NCBI GenBank assembly: GCA_900316995.1 | Contig: ONEZ01000002.1 | Coordinates: 1-64,000 of the forward strand | Origin: an uncultured Bacteroidales bacterium | GTDB lineage: Bacteria > Bacteroidota > Bacteroidia > Bacteroidales > Paludibacteraceae | DNA: 64,000 nucleotides | Direction of reading: 5' to 3' | Shown: in pieces, positions 9,433 through 19,500 of the stretch | Layout of the letters: the number at the start of each line of letters is the position of its first letter | How positions within the stretch are numbered: the first letter of the stretch is position 1 | The notes under the pieces: model-generated | The model's database searches: none | What the model was told of the DNA's origin: nothing | What the model saw: the letters and a program-made list of their open reading frames with translations, nothing else | Made by a program: the position numbers and the translations under genes

Positions 9433-9569
9433 GTTAAAAATTTTAAGGATTAAACACTTTTAACATTTTTGTAATATAATTAAATTATATCTTTATAGCC
9501 TGAGGTATGGTCTTAACCATGTTTCAGGCTTTTTTGTCTTTGTAACTATAATTTAATTGATATAAGAAA
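9433..9569 (+). promoter_or_regulatory. Upstream region of first T9SS cassette with stem-loop
   Basis: The region holds GTTAAA-type boxes (9433-9438, a weaker ATTAAA at 9449-9454, and an inverted TTTAAC at 9459-9464), a -7-like TATCTTTA at 9488-9495, then a stem-loop at 9497-9530 (AGCCTGA paired with TCAGGCT, inner ATGGT paired with ACCAT) and a T-run to 9535. The stem-loop may end the dnaN/exonuclease transcript, act in the leader of the adhesin gene, or both. The same layout precedes the next two cassettes. Confidence 0.6.
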
Positions 9570-12500
9570 ATGTTTACAAATGTTAAAATTTGGATGCTGT
9601 CCGCCATGCTTGCCTTGGTGACGGCGCCAGTCTGGTCCCAACAGAATATCAAGTGTGACTCCAGACTGCAAAAAGTGATTTTTGAAGAGGACTTTGGAAA
9701 ATTTGATCGTGAAACAGCACGTGCTCAGAGCGCCCAGTGCCCGTATAATTACAGATCAGAATGCACACCCATTAAATATGGCGGAACATACGCTGTAGTA
9801 GCCACACCTAAGTGGGGCGGCTGTGGCGAGCAGGAAGATTGGCACAATTCATGTGACTGCGGTGGCACATTTTGGTATAAGGACATATATGACCATACTC
9901 AGGGCGGTTGGCAGTCAGGCCAGTTGGGCGGAATGCTCCAGGTGAACTGCCGTGGCGTGGATGGTGATAGAGATGTGGTATATGAGCGTCAGGTAACAGT
10001 ATGTAAGCAGACCTATCTTAATTTTTCTGCATGGGTGAATTCAGCCAATAGTCGCTACAAGCCAGATGGTACTTCAGACCCTATGCAGGCTAAGTTTGTG
10101 CTCAGAAAGGGCGGTCCTGATGGAGAAAAAATTGATGAGTACAGGGTTGACGATATTCCTATCTATGGTACTTGGACAGAGATTTCAGCCATGTTTAATA
10201 CTGCTGATTATGAGACTGTTACTATTCAGTTGGTAAACCTCAAACCCTGGGGGCAGTGGGGTAATGACATATTGCTTGATGATATAAAGATAACCGCTTG
10301 TGCGCCAGAGGCAAATTTGCAGATAGAGGACCCTGCGAGCGGTGCTGTCATCCCCAAGACAGAGGTTGATCTGCTTTGTCCCTTTGAAGATGACACACAC
10401 TACAGTTCTGTGCGCCTGAGAGGCGTAGTAAATACGGAGGCTTTCACAAACCCCTATTTCTACTGGCAGATATATGATGAGTCTCTTGCCGCATGGAAAA
10501 TTGACCCGCTTGCAGAGGGCTTTGGCTTAGACACTTACACAGTTGACGCAGCCCATACAGGCCGTTATCGTGTAATAGTTGGTAATAATGCTGAAACAGC
10601 CCGTCATGCCGCCCAGCATGATGACATGGGTCCTTGCGGTCTATACTCAATAACCAACGATGTAACCATTGGCTGCAAAGACATTGTAATGAGCACTATG
10701 GGTCCGGCTGCTATGTGTGCTGGAAGTCAGGCGGAGTATTATGTAAATCTTAACAACCCTCTTGATGTTACGTTCAACAACGTGGAGGTTACCATATCAT
10801 TTTCAGATGAGGGTGATTTCAGTATAGAGAACATTACGTCAGAATCTGCTATAACTCACACTATAACAGGACGTACTGCAAAGGTTATGTTTGGAGAACT
10901 GCCCGCGTCAGGTTCTGTAAAATTCCAATGCGGAGTACTTGCTCATTCGTACTCAAACACTCAGAAGAATGTAATGAGGGCATACGTTAGCCGTGTGGGT
11001 GATGCCGTGGCTGCATCGTACAGCAAAGCACCTGAAAGGTCAAGGAGTGAAGGTCAGACATCTGTAAACGGTGCTACTGTCTATGATGTTGTCACAGAAG
11101 GAGGGACTGTTGGTTATTGCGCTGATGCAGAGGGTGTAAAAATTAAACTTAGCGGTTCTGAAACAGGTGTGGTTTACACTCTTATGAGTGGTGAGACCCG
11201 TATTGAGCGTGTGGCGGGAACTGGAACTGAAATAGCCTTTGCCACTGTGGTTAGAAAAGGTAGTTATAAGGTGTACGCTGAGATAGGTATGTGTTTGGTT
11301 GAGATGAACGGAGAGTTGAATATCGTTGAATATCAGGTGCCTGACATGCGTGTTGAAGTAGAAAATAATACAAAGTGCGCTGATTTTGACGGAGCATACA
11401 CTATAACAGCATTTGGAGGAGAGTCTCCTTACACATACTCAATTGATGATGGCGCAAATTATACAAATGATGCTTCCGCTACTGGTTTTCAGACACTTGA
11501 GATAAATGCAAAGGTTAAGGATGCAAAAGGATGCGTATCTCTGACAAAGAGAGCTGTAATATCAGATGTTCATGTCTCTCCCAAGACGTACAACCTCTAT
11601 TCTCTAAAGGGTGAAACAGAGTACTGCGTAAATACTGACGGAGTGGAGCTTCTGTTAAGCGGCTCTGACACCGGTGTATCATATTCTCTAAAAAACAAGG
11701 ATACAGGAGCGCTTATATCAGAGAAGAACGGAACAGGTGGCGTTATCTCTTTTGGCAAGGTAAAGGCTGGAAAGTATTATGCAGAGGCATATAGTGGTGA
11801 GACAAAGTGCGTTACTATTATGAAAGGGGAGATTGAAATAAAAGAGAACTCACTCCCATACGCCACAATGGAGCTTACAGGCTCTCAGCATTTCTGTACA
11901 GGAAACACATCAGAACTTACCTTTAATGTGAATGGCGGAACAATGCCATACGATATACAGTATCTTGAGGGCACTACAGAGCAGTCTTTACTTGATGTGC
12001 CTGCCTCGCAGCTTCCTATGCGTGTGGAGATAAGACCTACAGCCACTCTCACATATAAACTTGTAAGCGTTACAGACAGCAAGGGCTGTTCGTCAAACCC
12101 TTCTCCTGCCATAGAGACAGAGGTTCAGGTTGACGGTAAGCCTACAGGTAGTGCAGGCGGCTCATTCACACAATGTAACAATGCGGAATTTACACTTGCA
12201 GGTTCACTTGGCTGGGGTACAGGCACTTGGTCTTCTGAAGACCCTAATGTAACATTTCTTGATGTGCATAATCCTAAGACTAAGGTTAGGATTGGAGATA
12301 ATAGCCGTTTTGCAACAGTCCCACTGAAATGGACTATCAGTAACGGTGTCTGCCCTGATAATGTGTCTTCCACCACTGTAACTAATAATGACTGTACAGA
12401 CCTTTCTGTGAAAGTCAATACTGACCACGATGTCTGCTCTGGCGGCGATGTAAAATATGCAATATCAGTTTATAACGGTAACGCTAATGAGGCAACCGGA

Positions 12501-15410
12501 GTGGTTCTGCGTTATGTGGCAGGTGACGGTGATGAGCAGATTGTAAACATAGGTGTACTTCCGTCAAAACAGACTGCTAATTTTGACGGTGTGATTCACA
12601 CCTCCGCCACAATGAGTAACAAGAATGTTAGTGCATCTGTCAGGAAAGATGGCGGAGACTGGGTTGACGCCATGGATTCTTTTGATGTTCACCCATTACC
12701 CATGCGGCAGAACCTGGTATCCACAGCAAGAGAGTACTGCCAAGGCGGTAGTGTTCGCATCGGGCTTGAATCATCAGAAAGCAACGCTCACTACATACTA
12801 TTCAAAGACGGAGCTTCAGTGGAGCTTTTGGCAGGTACGGGTGGAAAAGTTTGGTTCTCAAAAGAGTACGGCAAGGGCGTCTATACATTACAGGCGTACT
12901 ATCCAGCCACTATGTGTAACATTGTGATGGAAACCCCTCTTACAATAGTAGAGAACCCTCTTCCTCAACTGACGGTTGTAACAAATAACAACACCATGTG
13001 TGAGGAGTATAACGGAAGTTATATGATAATGCCGGAGCAGGGGCTTTCCCCTTACTCGTATTCTGTAAACGGGGGTGCTGACTACACAGCATCGCAAGGC
13101 ATGGACCATATAAAGGGTGATATGCTTATAGCTGCAAGAGTAAAAGACTCAAATGGCTGTGAATCAGATATAAAGTATGATGCTATATACAATATGGCTG
13201 TCACACCGGTTGTCTATAAGCTGATGAGTGACAGTTTGGAATATTGTAATTACGGTGCCACATCAGGAGTAGTGCTTAAATTGTCAGGCTCTCAGACAGG
13301 TTTCTCTTATGATTTGTACAAAGGCGATGTGGTGGTTGAGACTAAAGTGGGCACAGGTGAAGAGCTGAACTTTGGCGCTCAAAGGGAGGGCTCATATCAT
13401 GTGGTGGCGTTTAACGGCGTTACTAAATGTGTTGAAACCATGGAAGGTACAGTGGTTATCAAACAGAATGAACTTCCTGAGTTCACAGTAGATAAGGCTG
13501 ATAACACCCGATGCGTGCCAAGGTATGACGGATATGTAAAAATAGTGGTAAAGAGTGGCAGCGGTACAGCTCCTTACTCATTCTCAATAAATGACGGAGT
13601 TTCATATTCAGGACGTGCCATATATGATAATCAGGAGGAGTTTGATGCAGTAATAAGAGTTAAGGATAGTAAAGGTTGTGTAGCGGGCCCGGTTGCCGCT
13701 AAGGTAAGTAATAAATCTGTGCCACTAACTAAGTTTGACCTTGTGAGCGATGGCGGTAAGAAACAGTATTGTGCTAATGCAGATGGTGTTGAACTGATGC
13801 TTACAGGCTCAGAACAGGGAACTGAGTACACTTTGTATAAAAACGGAGCCGCCACTGTCCCTGTGCAGAGCGGTACAGGTGCAGCCATAAACTTTGGCAT
13901 ACAAAAGGCGGGAACCTATACTGTTAAGGCGCTAAATCCTGTAACCGGCTGTGATGCAGTAATGAACCACGATGTGGAGCTTATAGAGCACGTGGCTCCA
14001 AGTGCTGAAATATCAGGGACTGTCACAATATGCAAGGGCTCGCCAACTGACCTTACATTCAATGTGCAAGGGGCTGACGGAGCATTCCAGGTGTACTATT
14101 CTGACGGTGTTTCAGAGAAGAGCACATCGTCAGAGTCTGTTACCGTAACACCAGCTCAGACCACGCTCTATTCTGTTACAAAAGTTATAAACAACTGGGG
14201 CTGTGTTACAGAATATGAAGAGCCTTATCAGCCTGCACAGCTTGCAAAAGTCACAGTAGATAACCATCCGTACAGCGACGCAGGTCCTGACCAGGTTAAG
14301 TATAATGAGAGTACGTTCACCATGGACGCCTCTGTGCCTGCGCCTGGTGAAGTGGGGGAGTGGCACGTAATAAGCGTGACACCTGCGGGAGTGACACCTG
14401 TCATAGCAGATGTAAACAACCCAAAAACAGTGATTACAGGTGTTGTGACAGGCTCAAACGTAAACCTTGAGTGGGTGGTTTCAAGTGCGCTTGGCGTATG
14501 CAGCGAGTCATGGAGTAATGTGGCAATCAGCAATACAGATGGTACTAATATGGGATTGCATGCCTCACTAAGCAAGCCTTTGATATGTGTTGATGATACT
14601 GAGGAGTACACATTGGAGCTTACAAACCTTTCAGACAGCCGCAAGGCTAAAAATGTGGAGGTTGTAATAGGAGCATCTGACTCAGAAGTATCAGATGTCA
14701 CAGTGTCTGTAGGTAGCTACGCATCGGGGGTATGGACCATTGGTGACATAGACGCTCACACATCTGTAAGGCTTAAAGCTGTGGTCTCACCCACAGATAA
14801 ATTGGCGCAGAGAACAATGTTGGTTCAGGCTCATGTGAGCAATGTGAACGGACTCTCATATCCTACTTATGACAGTGCGCCTAAAGCCCTTAAAGAGGAG
14901 GTTTCTGCGGAATCTTATCCGACACTTATTGATTTTGAGCTTGTTGCAAGTTCATACGAGGTTACAGCAACGCAAGAGGAGGTTACAATAACAGCCATTC
15001 CTACAGAAGGCTCGCTTGTACTGGACTACACTTGGACCAAAAACGGAACTCTCCTTGACACCCACGATGCGGTGATTTCAGACATACTGTTCACTGACAG
15101 CAAATATGAGGTGACTGCGACGGGTAAGTGTAAATCTATAACTAAAAATGTGATAATTAAGGCTTTATGGCCTACTGCCATTGTGCCTGACGGTCCTGGA
15201 CGCAATGGAGAGTTTGCTAGAGGCTGCAAAATTACAGTATTCAACCGCTTTAATGAGAAGGTGTTTGAGGGTAACGACGGCTGGGACGGCACACTTAACT
15301 GCGCTTTGGCAAAGAAGGGTATGAAAGCAGACCCTGGAGTGTACTACTATTATATGGCATTTCCAGACGGAACTTCGCATAAGGGAGTGATTGAAGTAGT
15401 GAAGTTTTGA
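9570..15410 (+). CDS. Giant T9SS type B cargo protein with SprB-like repeats (cassette 1)
   Basis: This 1946-residue protein is secreted and probably cell-surface bound. A signal peptide covers residues 1-24 (LSAMLALVTAPVWSQ). Residues about 36-247 are a Cys-rich lectin- or MAM-like domain (YAVVATPKWGGCG, DHTQGG, LGGMLQVNC, GNDILLDDIKI). Next is a DUF11-like region, then at least five copies of a unit of about 85 residues (YC..GV.I.LSGS..G..Y.L...GTG..I.FG..KAG.Y.V) near 11080, 11590, 12710, 13210 and 13730. These alternate with SprB-like units (YTITAFGGESPYTYSIDDG, ending KDAKGC). The last 80 residues from about 15165 (ALWPTAIVPDGPG to IEVVKF) are a CHU_C/type B gliding-associated sorting domain, the signal for export by the T9SS. 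A PorP/SprF gene follows 52 bp later. By analogy to SprB it may act in adhesion or motility; binding target unknown. Confidence 0.9.
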   Translation: MFTNVKIWMLSAMLALVTAPVWSQQNIKCDSRLQKVIFEEDFGKFDRETARAQSAQCPYNYRSECTPIKYGGTYAVVATPKWGGCGEQEDWHNSCDCGGTFWYKDIYDHTQGGWQSGQLGGMLQVNCRGVDGDRDVVYERQVTVCKQTYLNFSAWVNSANSRYKPDGTSDPMQAKFVLRKGGPDGEKIDEYRVDDIPIYGTWTEISAMFNTADYETVTIQLVNLKPWGQWGNDILLDDIKITACAPEANLQIEDPASGAVIPKTEVDLLCPFEDDTHYSSVRLRGVVNTEAFTNPYFYWQIYDESLAAWKIDPLAEGFGLDTYTVDAAHTGRYRVIVGNNAETARHAAQHDDMGPCGLYSITNDVTIGCKDIVMSTMGPAAMCAGSQAEYYVNLNNPLDVTFNNVEVTISFSDEGDFSIENITSESAITHTITGRTAKVMFGELPASGSVKFQCGVLAHSYSNTQKNVMRAYVSRVGDAVAASYSKAPERSRSEGQTSVNGATVYDVVTEGGTVGYCADAEGVKIKLSGSETGVVYTLMSGETRIERVAGTGTEIAFATVVRKGSYKVYAEIGMCLVEMNGELNIVEYQVPDMRVEVENNTKCADFDGAYTITAFGGESPYTYSIDDGANYTNDASATGFQTLEINAKVKDAKGCVSLTKRAVISDVHVSPKTYNLYSLKGETEYCVNTDGVELLLSGSDTGVSYSLKNKDTGALISEKNGTGGVISFGKVKAGKYYAEAYSGETKCVTIMKGEIEIKENSLPYATMELTGSQHFCTGNTSELTFNVNGGTMPYDIQYLEGTTEQSLLDVPASQLPMRVEIRPTATLTYKLVSVTDSKGCSSNPSPAIETEVQVDGKPTGSAGGSFTQCNNAEFTLAGSLGWGTGTWSSEDPNVTFLDVHNPKTKVRIGDNSRFATVPLKWTISNGVCPDNVSSTTVTNNDCTDLSVKVNTDHDVCSGGDVKYAISVYNGNANEATGVVLRYVAGDGDEQIVNIGVLPSKQTANFDGVIHTSATMSNKNVSASVRKDGGDWVDAMDSFDVHPLPMRQNLVSTAREYCQGGSVRIGLESSESNAHYILFKDGASVELLAGTGGKVWFSKEYGKGVYTLQAYYPATMCNIVMETPLTIVENPLPQLTVVTNNNTMCEEYNGSYMIMPEQGLSPYSYSVNGGADYTASQGMDHIKGDMLIAARVKDSNGCESDIKYDAIYNMAVTPVVYKLMSDSLEYCNYGATSGVVLKLSGSQTGFSYDLYKGDVVVETKVGTGEELNFGAQREGSYHVVAFNGVTKCVETMEGTVVIKQNELPEFTVDKADNTRCVPRYDGYVKIVVKSGSGTAPYSFSINDGVSYSGRAIYDNQEEFDAVIRVKDSKGCVAGPVAAKVSNKSVPLTKFDLVSDGGKKQYCANADGVELMLTGSEQGTEYTLYKNGAATVPVQSGTGAAINFGIQKAGTYTVKALNPVTGCDAVMNHDVELIEHVAPSAEISGTVTICKGSPTDLTFNVQGADGAFQVYYSDGVSEKSTSSESVTVTPAQTTLYSVTKVINNWGCVTEYEEPYQPAQLAKVTVDNHPYSDAGPDQVKYNESTFTMDASVPAPGEVGEWHVISVTPAGVTPVIADVNNPKTVITGVVTGSNVNLEWVVSSALGVCSESWSNVAISNTDGTNMGLHASLSKPLICVDDTEEYTLELTNLSDSRKAKNVEVVIGASDSEVSDVTVSVGSYASGVWTIGDIDAHTSVRLKAVVSPTDKLAQRTMLVQAHVSNVNGLSYPTYDSAPKALKEEVSAESYPTLIDFELVASSYEVTATQEEVTITAIPTEGSLVLDYTWTKNGTLLDTHDAVISDILFTDSKYEVTATGKCKSITKNVIIKALWPTAIVPDGPGRNGEFARGCKITVFNRFNEKVFEGNDGWDGTLNCALAKKGMKADPGVYYYYMAFPDGTSHKGVIEVVKF

Positions 15411-15462
15411 TAAATCTCCAATCTCTATATAATATAAGGTGTAATTTTTAATAGTTAACTAT

Positions 15463-16365
15463 ATGAAAAAGATATATTGCATACTACTCACTGCACTGCT
15501 GTATGCAGGAGTGGCAAACGCCCAGAATGACTTCTCTCTTAATGAACAGCTTTTTTCCCGTATAGCCATAAACCCGGCTGGTACGGGAAACAGCGCCAAT
15601 GTGAACATCTTCACCTTAGGCAGGTTCCAGTATGCGGGCATGGAGGGATCTCCCTACACCGTGCTTCTTAATGCCCACGGCTATATAGAGAATGCATCGT
15701 CAGGAGTGGGGCTTAGCGTAAGCTATGACAAGAGCGGTATAGCTTACCATCAGGTACAGGCCAAGGCTGTGTACGCCTATCATCTTAACTTTGGCAGGCA
15801 CAATATCCTCTCATTTGGAGTGGGGCTTGGAATTATGAACAAGCAGTTTGATCCGTCAAGACACCGATTCCCAGACCCAAGCAGTCTTGACCCTGAGTAT
15901 AGCAAGTATCAGAATAAAACCGTGTTTGACGCATCGTTCGGTATTGAATATGCCAATCCATACATACTGTTGGGCGTTTCTGTGAACCACATACCTGGTT
16001 ATTTTATGGAAAAGACCACTCTTAACACAGCACCTGCCTACTATGCGTATGCCAGGGGAATGATAAAATGCTCAGATTTCTTCAGTATAGCGCCTGCTGC
16101 CGCCTACTATTACACAGGACAGTTCCATGTGGCAGATGTAAGTGCTACTGGATTTCTTGGAAAGTATGTTTATGTGGGCCTTGGTTATAAGACAGAGACC
16201 ACTGCATACTTCATGGTTGGTTTTGACTGGAAGTGGCTTCGTATAGGCTATGCCTTTGACGCAAACTTTGGCAAACTTAGCAATGTGGCCTGGACCAGCC
16301 ATGAGATTATGCTCTCATTTAATATTTCAACCAAAAAGGGAGAAGATAACAAGTGGATTTATTAA
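15463..16365 (+). CDS. PorP/SprF-family T9SS outer-membrane protein (cassette 1)
   Basis: This 300-residue protein has a signal peptide (residues 1-20, LLYAGVANAQ) and the PorP/SprF opening QNDFSLNEQLFSRIAINPAG, followed by strands typical of an outer-membrane barrel (SFGVGLGIMNKQFDP, NHIPGYF, VYVGLGYKTETTAYFMVGF). In Flavobacterium, SprF is needed for secretion and attachment of SprB, and genes of this family usually follow type B cargo genes. That is the arrangement here, so I infer that it anchors or guides the 1946-residue protein. It is more divergent from the two other copies in the window than they are from each other, although the last 20 residues (SFNISTKKGEDNKWIY) are nearly the same. 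Confidence 0.92.
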   Translation: MKKIYCILLTALLYAGVANAQNDFSLNEQLFSRIAINPAGTGNSANVNIFTLGRFQYAGMEGSPYTVLLNAHGYIENASSGVGLSVSYDKSGIAYHQVQAKAVYAYHLNFGRHNILSFGVGLGIMNKQFDPSRHRFPDPSSLDPEYSKYQNKTVFDASFGIEYANPYILLGVSVNHIPGYFMEKTTLNTAPAYYAYARGMIKCSDFFSIAPAAAYYYTGQFHVADVSATGFLGKYVYVGLGYKTETTAYFMVGFDWKWLRIGYAFDANFGKLSNVAWTSHEIMLSFNISTKKGEDNKWIY

Positions 16366-16396
16366 AAATAATTACAACGTTATAATGTGAAAAAGT

Positions 16397-16480
16397 GTTA
16401 AATATTTAAAGGGTTTGTGTTAAATTGTAGAATGTTAATTTAACATATAGCGTCTTTTTCTTATAAATGTTGTACTTTTG
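16397..16480 (+). promoter_or_regulatory. Conserved promoter module of cassette 2
   Basis: Three GTTAAA/T boxes lie at 16397-16402, 16419-16424 and 16434-16439 (spacings 22 and 15 bp), followed 39 bp later by a -7 box TACTTTTG (16473-16480). The box spacing is identical in front of cassette 3. The third box is part of a palindrome TGTTAATTTAACA. No good -33 TTTG is present, which suggests an activator or alternative sigma factor. Confidence 0.65.
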
Positions 16481-16527
16481 TTGTCTGTATCATGGGTTTA
16501 GTATGCCCATATACAGACAACTTTTTT
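16480..16527 (+). terminator. Stem-loop with T-run before the cassette 2 cargo gene
   Basis: GTTGTCTGTAT (16480-16490) pairs perfectly with ATACAGACAAC (16511-16521), with an inner ATGGG/CCCAT stem, a single C bulge and a run of six T. It is a textbook intrinsic terminator in form, 115 bp after the porP/sprF stop. It begins inside the -7 box, so it could alternatively be the 5' stem-loop of the next mRNA. Confidence 0.7.
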
Positions 16528-16550
16528 GTTTGATGTTTATATAATTGCTT

Positions 16551-19500
16551 ATGAAAAGATTTTTTACGAGCTTTAAGAGAAGTTTTCTTCTCATTCTCTT
16601 TTTATTGACAGCAATGTCTTGTTCTGCAAAGTATTATCTGTATGGTTATTCATACGGAAACTCTAAACCGAGTGATACCAGTTTGCAGCTGAATAATTGG
16701 GGGTCTTATATCACATCCAGTGACAACCTGACCTTTGAAATCACAGATTCCAAACTTATATCTGTTGGTTGGCACGCTTTTGGAATCAGTACAAATAGTA
16801 GTGGTTACAGAAATTCCCGGCCAGACCAGATTGTTTACATTGATCACTATCCTAATGTCACTGGCAATATTACCGGAGCACAGGCAATGAACGGACAGAA
16901 CACATCAAACTGTACGTTAGGTGTGGCTGTTTATAGGATAACCGCTACATCAAACAAAATGGTGGTTAAACTTGAGAATAATGGTACTTGGAATAACACT
17001 TGTAATGGCACCTTATATAATATAGCCAAATATAAAACGGGTACAATGGCCGCTTGTAATACTTCTGCACCGGCAGTTACCACCAATGCGGCTACTAATG
17101 TGACCATAAGTTCCGCTAAGCTTAATGCTGCAATCACGTCACTTGGACAGTCTGAAATGTGTACAGCCTACAATATAACTGCAAGCGGTATAAAACTATA
17201 CAGCAATTCAGGTTGCACTTCTTTGGTAAACACCTATACTACCAGTCCTACCGTATCCTCAGTAACATCATACAGCGCAAGTGCAACAGGGCTTTCTCCA
17301 AACACCACATACTGGTACAAGGCATACATCACATACAGTGGCGGTACCGTATATGGGAATGTAGTATCATTTACAACTCCCGGACCGTCTCTTTCAATTG
17401 CCATTGATGGTGCTGTTGCAATGTGCTCGGAAGGAGTTCTTGACTATTCAATAGTTGTAACAAATAATAGCACTGAAGCAGCAAATAATGTTGTTATTAA
17501 TTACACAGAACCGGATGGCTCAACAGGCTCTACGTCAGTTGCCTCTCTTGCGGCTGGAGCTGCTAAGACTATAGAAAAGTCATATTTTGCACCTACCACT
17601 ACATCGGGTAACGTTGTATCAATATATGCTGACGCAAATTGTGATGGCGGGACGTTAGTTTCAGCATCTCAGACAGTTAATGTAAATCCAGAACCTACGG
17701 TACAGTCATTTAAAAGCTCTGCCACATCTTACTGTGAGGGTGATGGCGTGACAATTGGCCTTAACGGTTCTCAGTCAGGAGTGGTTTATGTGTTGACAAA
17801 AGGCAGTTCTGACGTAGGTACCGCTTTTGGTAATGGTGCTGCTATAAATTTCCCTGGTAGTTACGGTGCGGGTACATATAAGATAAGAGCTTACTATGAT
17901 GCAACATATTGCTGGACTACTTTTGGAAACCTAAAGATTACAGAGAATCCACTTCCTGCTGTATTTAGTATAACAAGCTCAGGTACTGAGTATTGTGCTG
18001 GTGGTGCTACCGCTGGCGTACGAATAGGGCTTTCCGGTTCAGAGACAGGAATTTTATATAAATTATGGAAAAGCGGCTCTGTCGTGGCAGAGCTCATTGG
18101 TACAGACGACGCACTTGATTTTGGTATTCAGAAAGAGGGCTATTTTACCGTTGAGGCCGAAAATACAACTACAGACTGCCATGTATATATGGATGGCTCT
18201 GTAACCGTTAAAGAAAATCCGCTGCCTGCAGTATATGATTTCAAGACAACTGACACCAAGTTCTGCGATGGTGGTGCTGTCAGACTTTACTTGGAAGACT
18301 CAGATTTGGGCATTATCTATAATCTATACAAGGATGGCGTATTTAGTTCTTCTGTCAATGGTACCGGTTCCGAGCTTGACATGATGCTTGTGTGCAGGGA
18401 ACCTGGAACCTATAAGGTAATTGCTGAAAACGCCACCACTGGTTGTGAGGTAGAGATGAATGGAACTTTAACCATAGTAAAGAATGGTCTGCCTGATGCA
18501 ACTATTGAAGTGACAGGTGCTTCTGAGGTTTGTTACGGTACAGAAGCTACCGTTAAACTTACTGCTACGGCTGGCGCTTCTAATTTCTACATCACATACA
18601 ATAACGGAATAACAGATGTTACAGTATCTGATGTTGCTGATAGTTACAGCTTGACTCAGGCTCTTTACGCAACTACCAGATATACGCTTAAAAGCATCAG
18701 GGATGCTAACGGCTGTACCAATAATTATGGTGCTGCCAAGTCTGTGACAGTTACTGTTGATGAGGCCCCTGAGGGCTCGGCTGGCATTCTTGATCCAAAT
18801 TGTAACAGTGGAAACTTTACACTTGCCGGTACTCTTACCAAGGGCACTGGTGTTTGGACATCTGACAATATCTCTGTTATCTTTACAGACGCCACAAACC
18901 CTACTACTACCATAACAGGTGTACCTCTAAATGAGACCGCCACACTTACATGGACCGTAAGTAGCGGTGTTTGTCCAGATGCGGTATCTACCGTTAAGGC
19001 AATCAATAATGACTGTACGGATCTTACAGCCGTAATAGGCAGTGTTGGTAATATCTGTGCCGGTGGTACTCTTAGTTACAAAATAACAATTACAAACGGT
19101 TCTACACTTACCGCTAACAATGTGGTTGTTAACTACATAAAGCCAGATGGAACCTCTGCCACTAAGACATTCAATTCAATAGCTCCTGGTGCTTCAGAGG
19201 TTATTAATGACACGTACTCATCAGCTGCATCTACAGTTATATCCCAAAAGGAGATATCAGTAACTGCCCAGAAGGAGGGTGGTGAACTTATAAGAGATTC
19301 CAAGAGTTTCTGGGTTAACCCATTGCCAGAGGATCAGACACTTACTGCTTCAGCTCTTTCATATTGCAAAGGCAGCAACGTTAAGATAGGTTTGGCAGGC
19401 TCCCAGAATAGTATTAATTATACACTATATAGAGGTAATGGTGTTGCGGCTGCTTCTATGCCAGGCACAGGTTCTTCATTTGAATTTGCTGGCAACTATA

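Noticed and set aside
14228..14701. A 157-codon minus-strand frame in the first giant gene
   Set aside because: It is antisense to continuous repeat-coding sequence with conserved codon pattern; no independent evidence.
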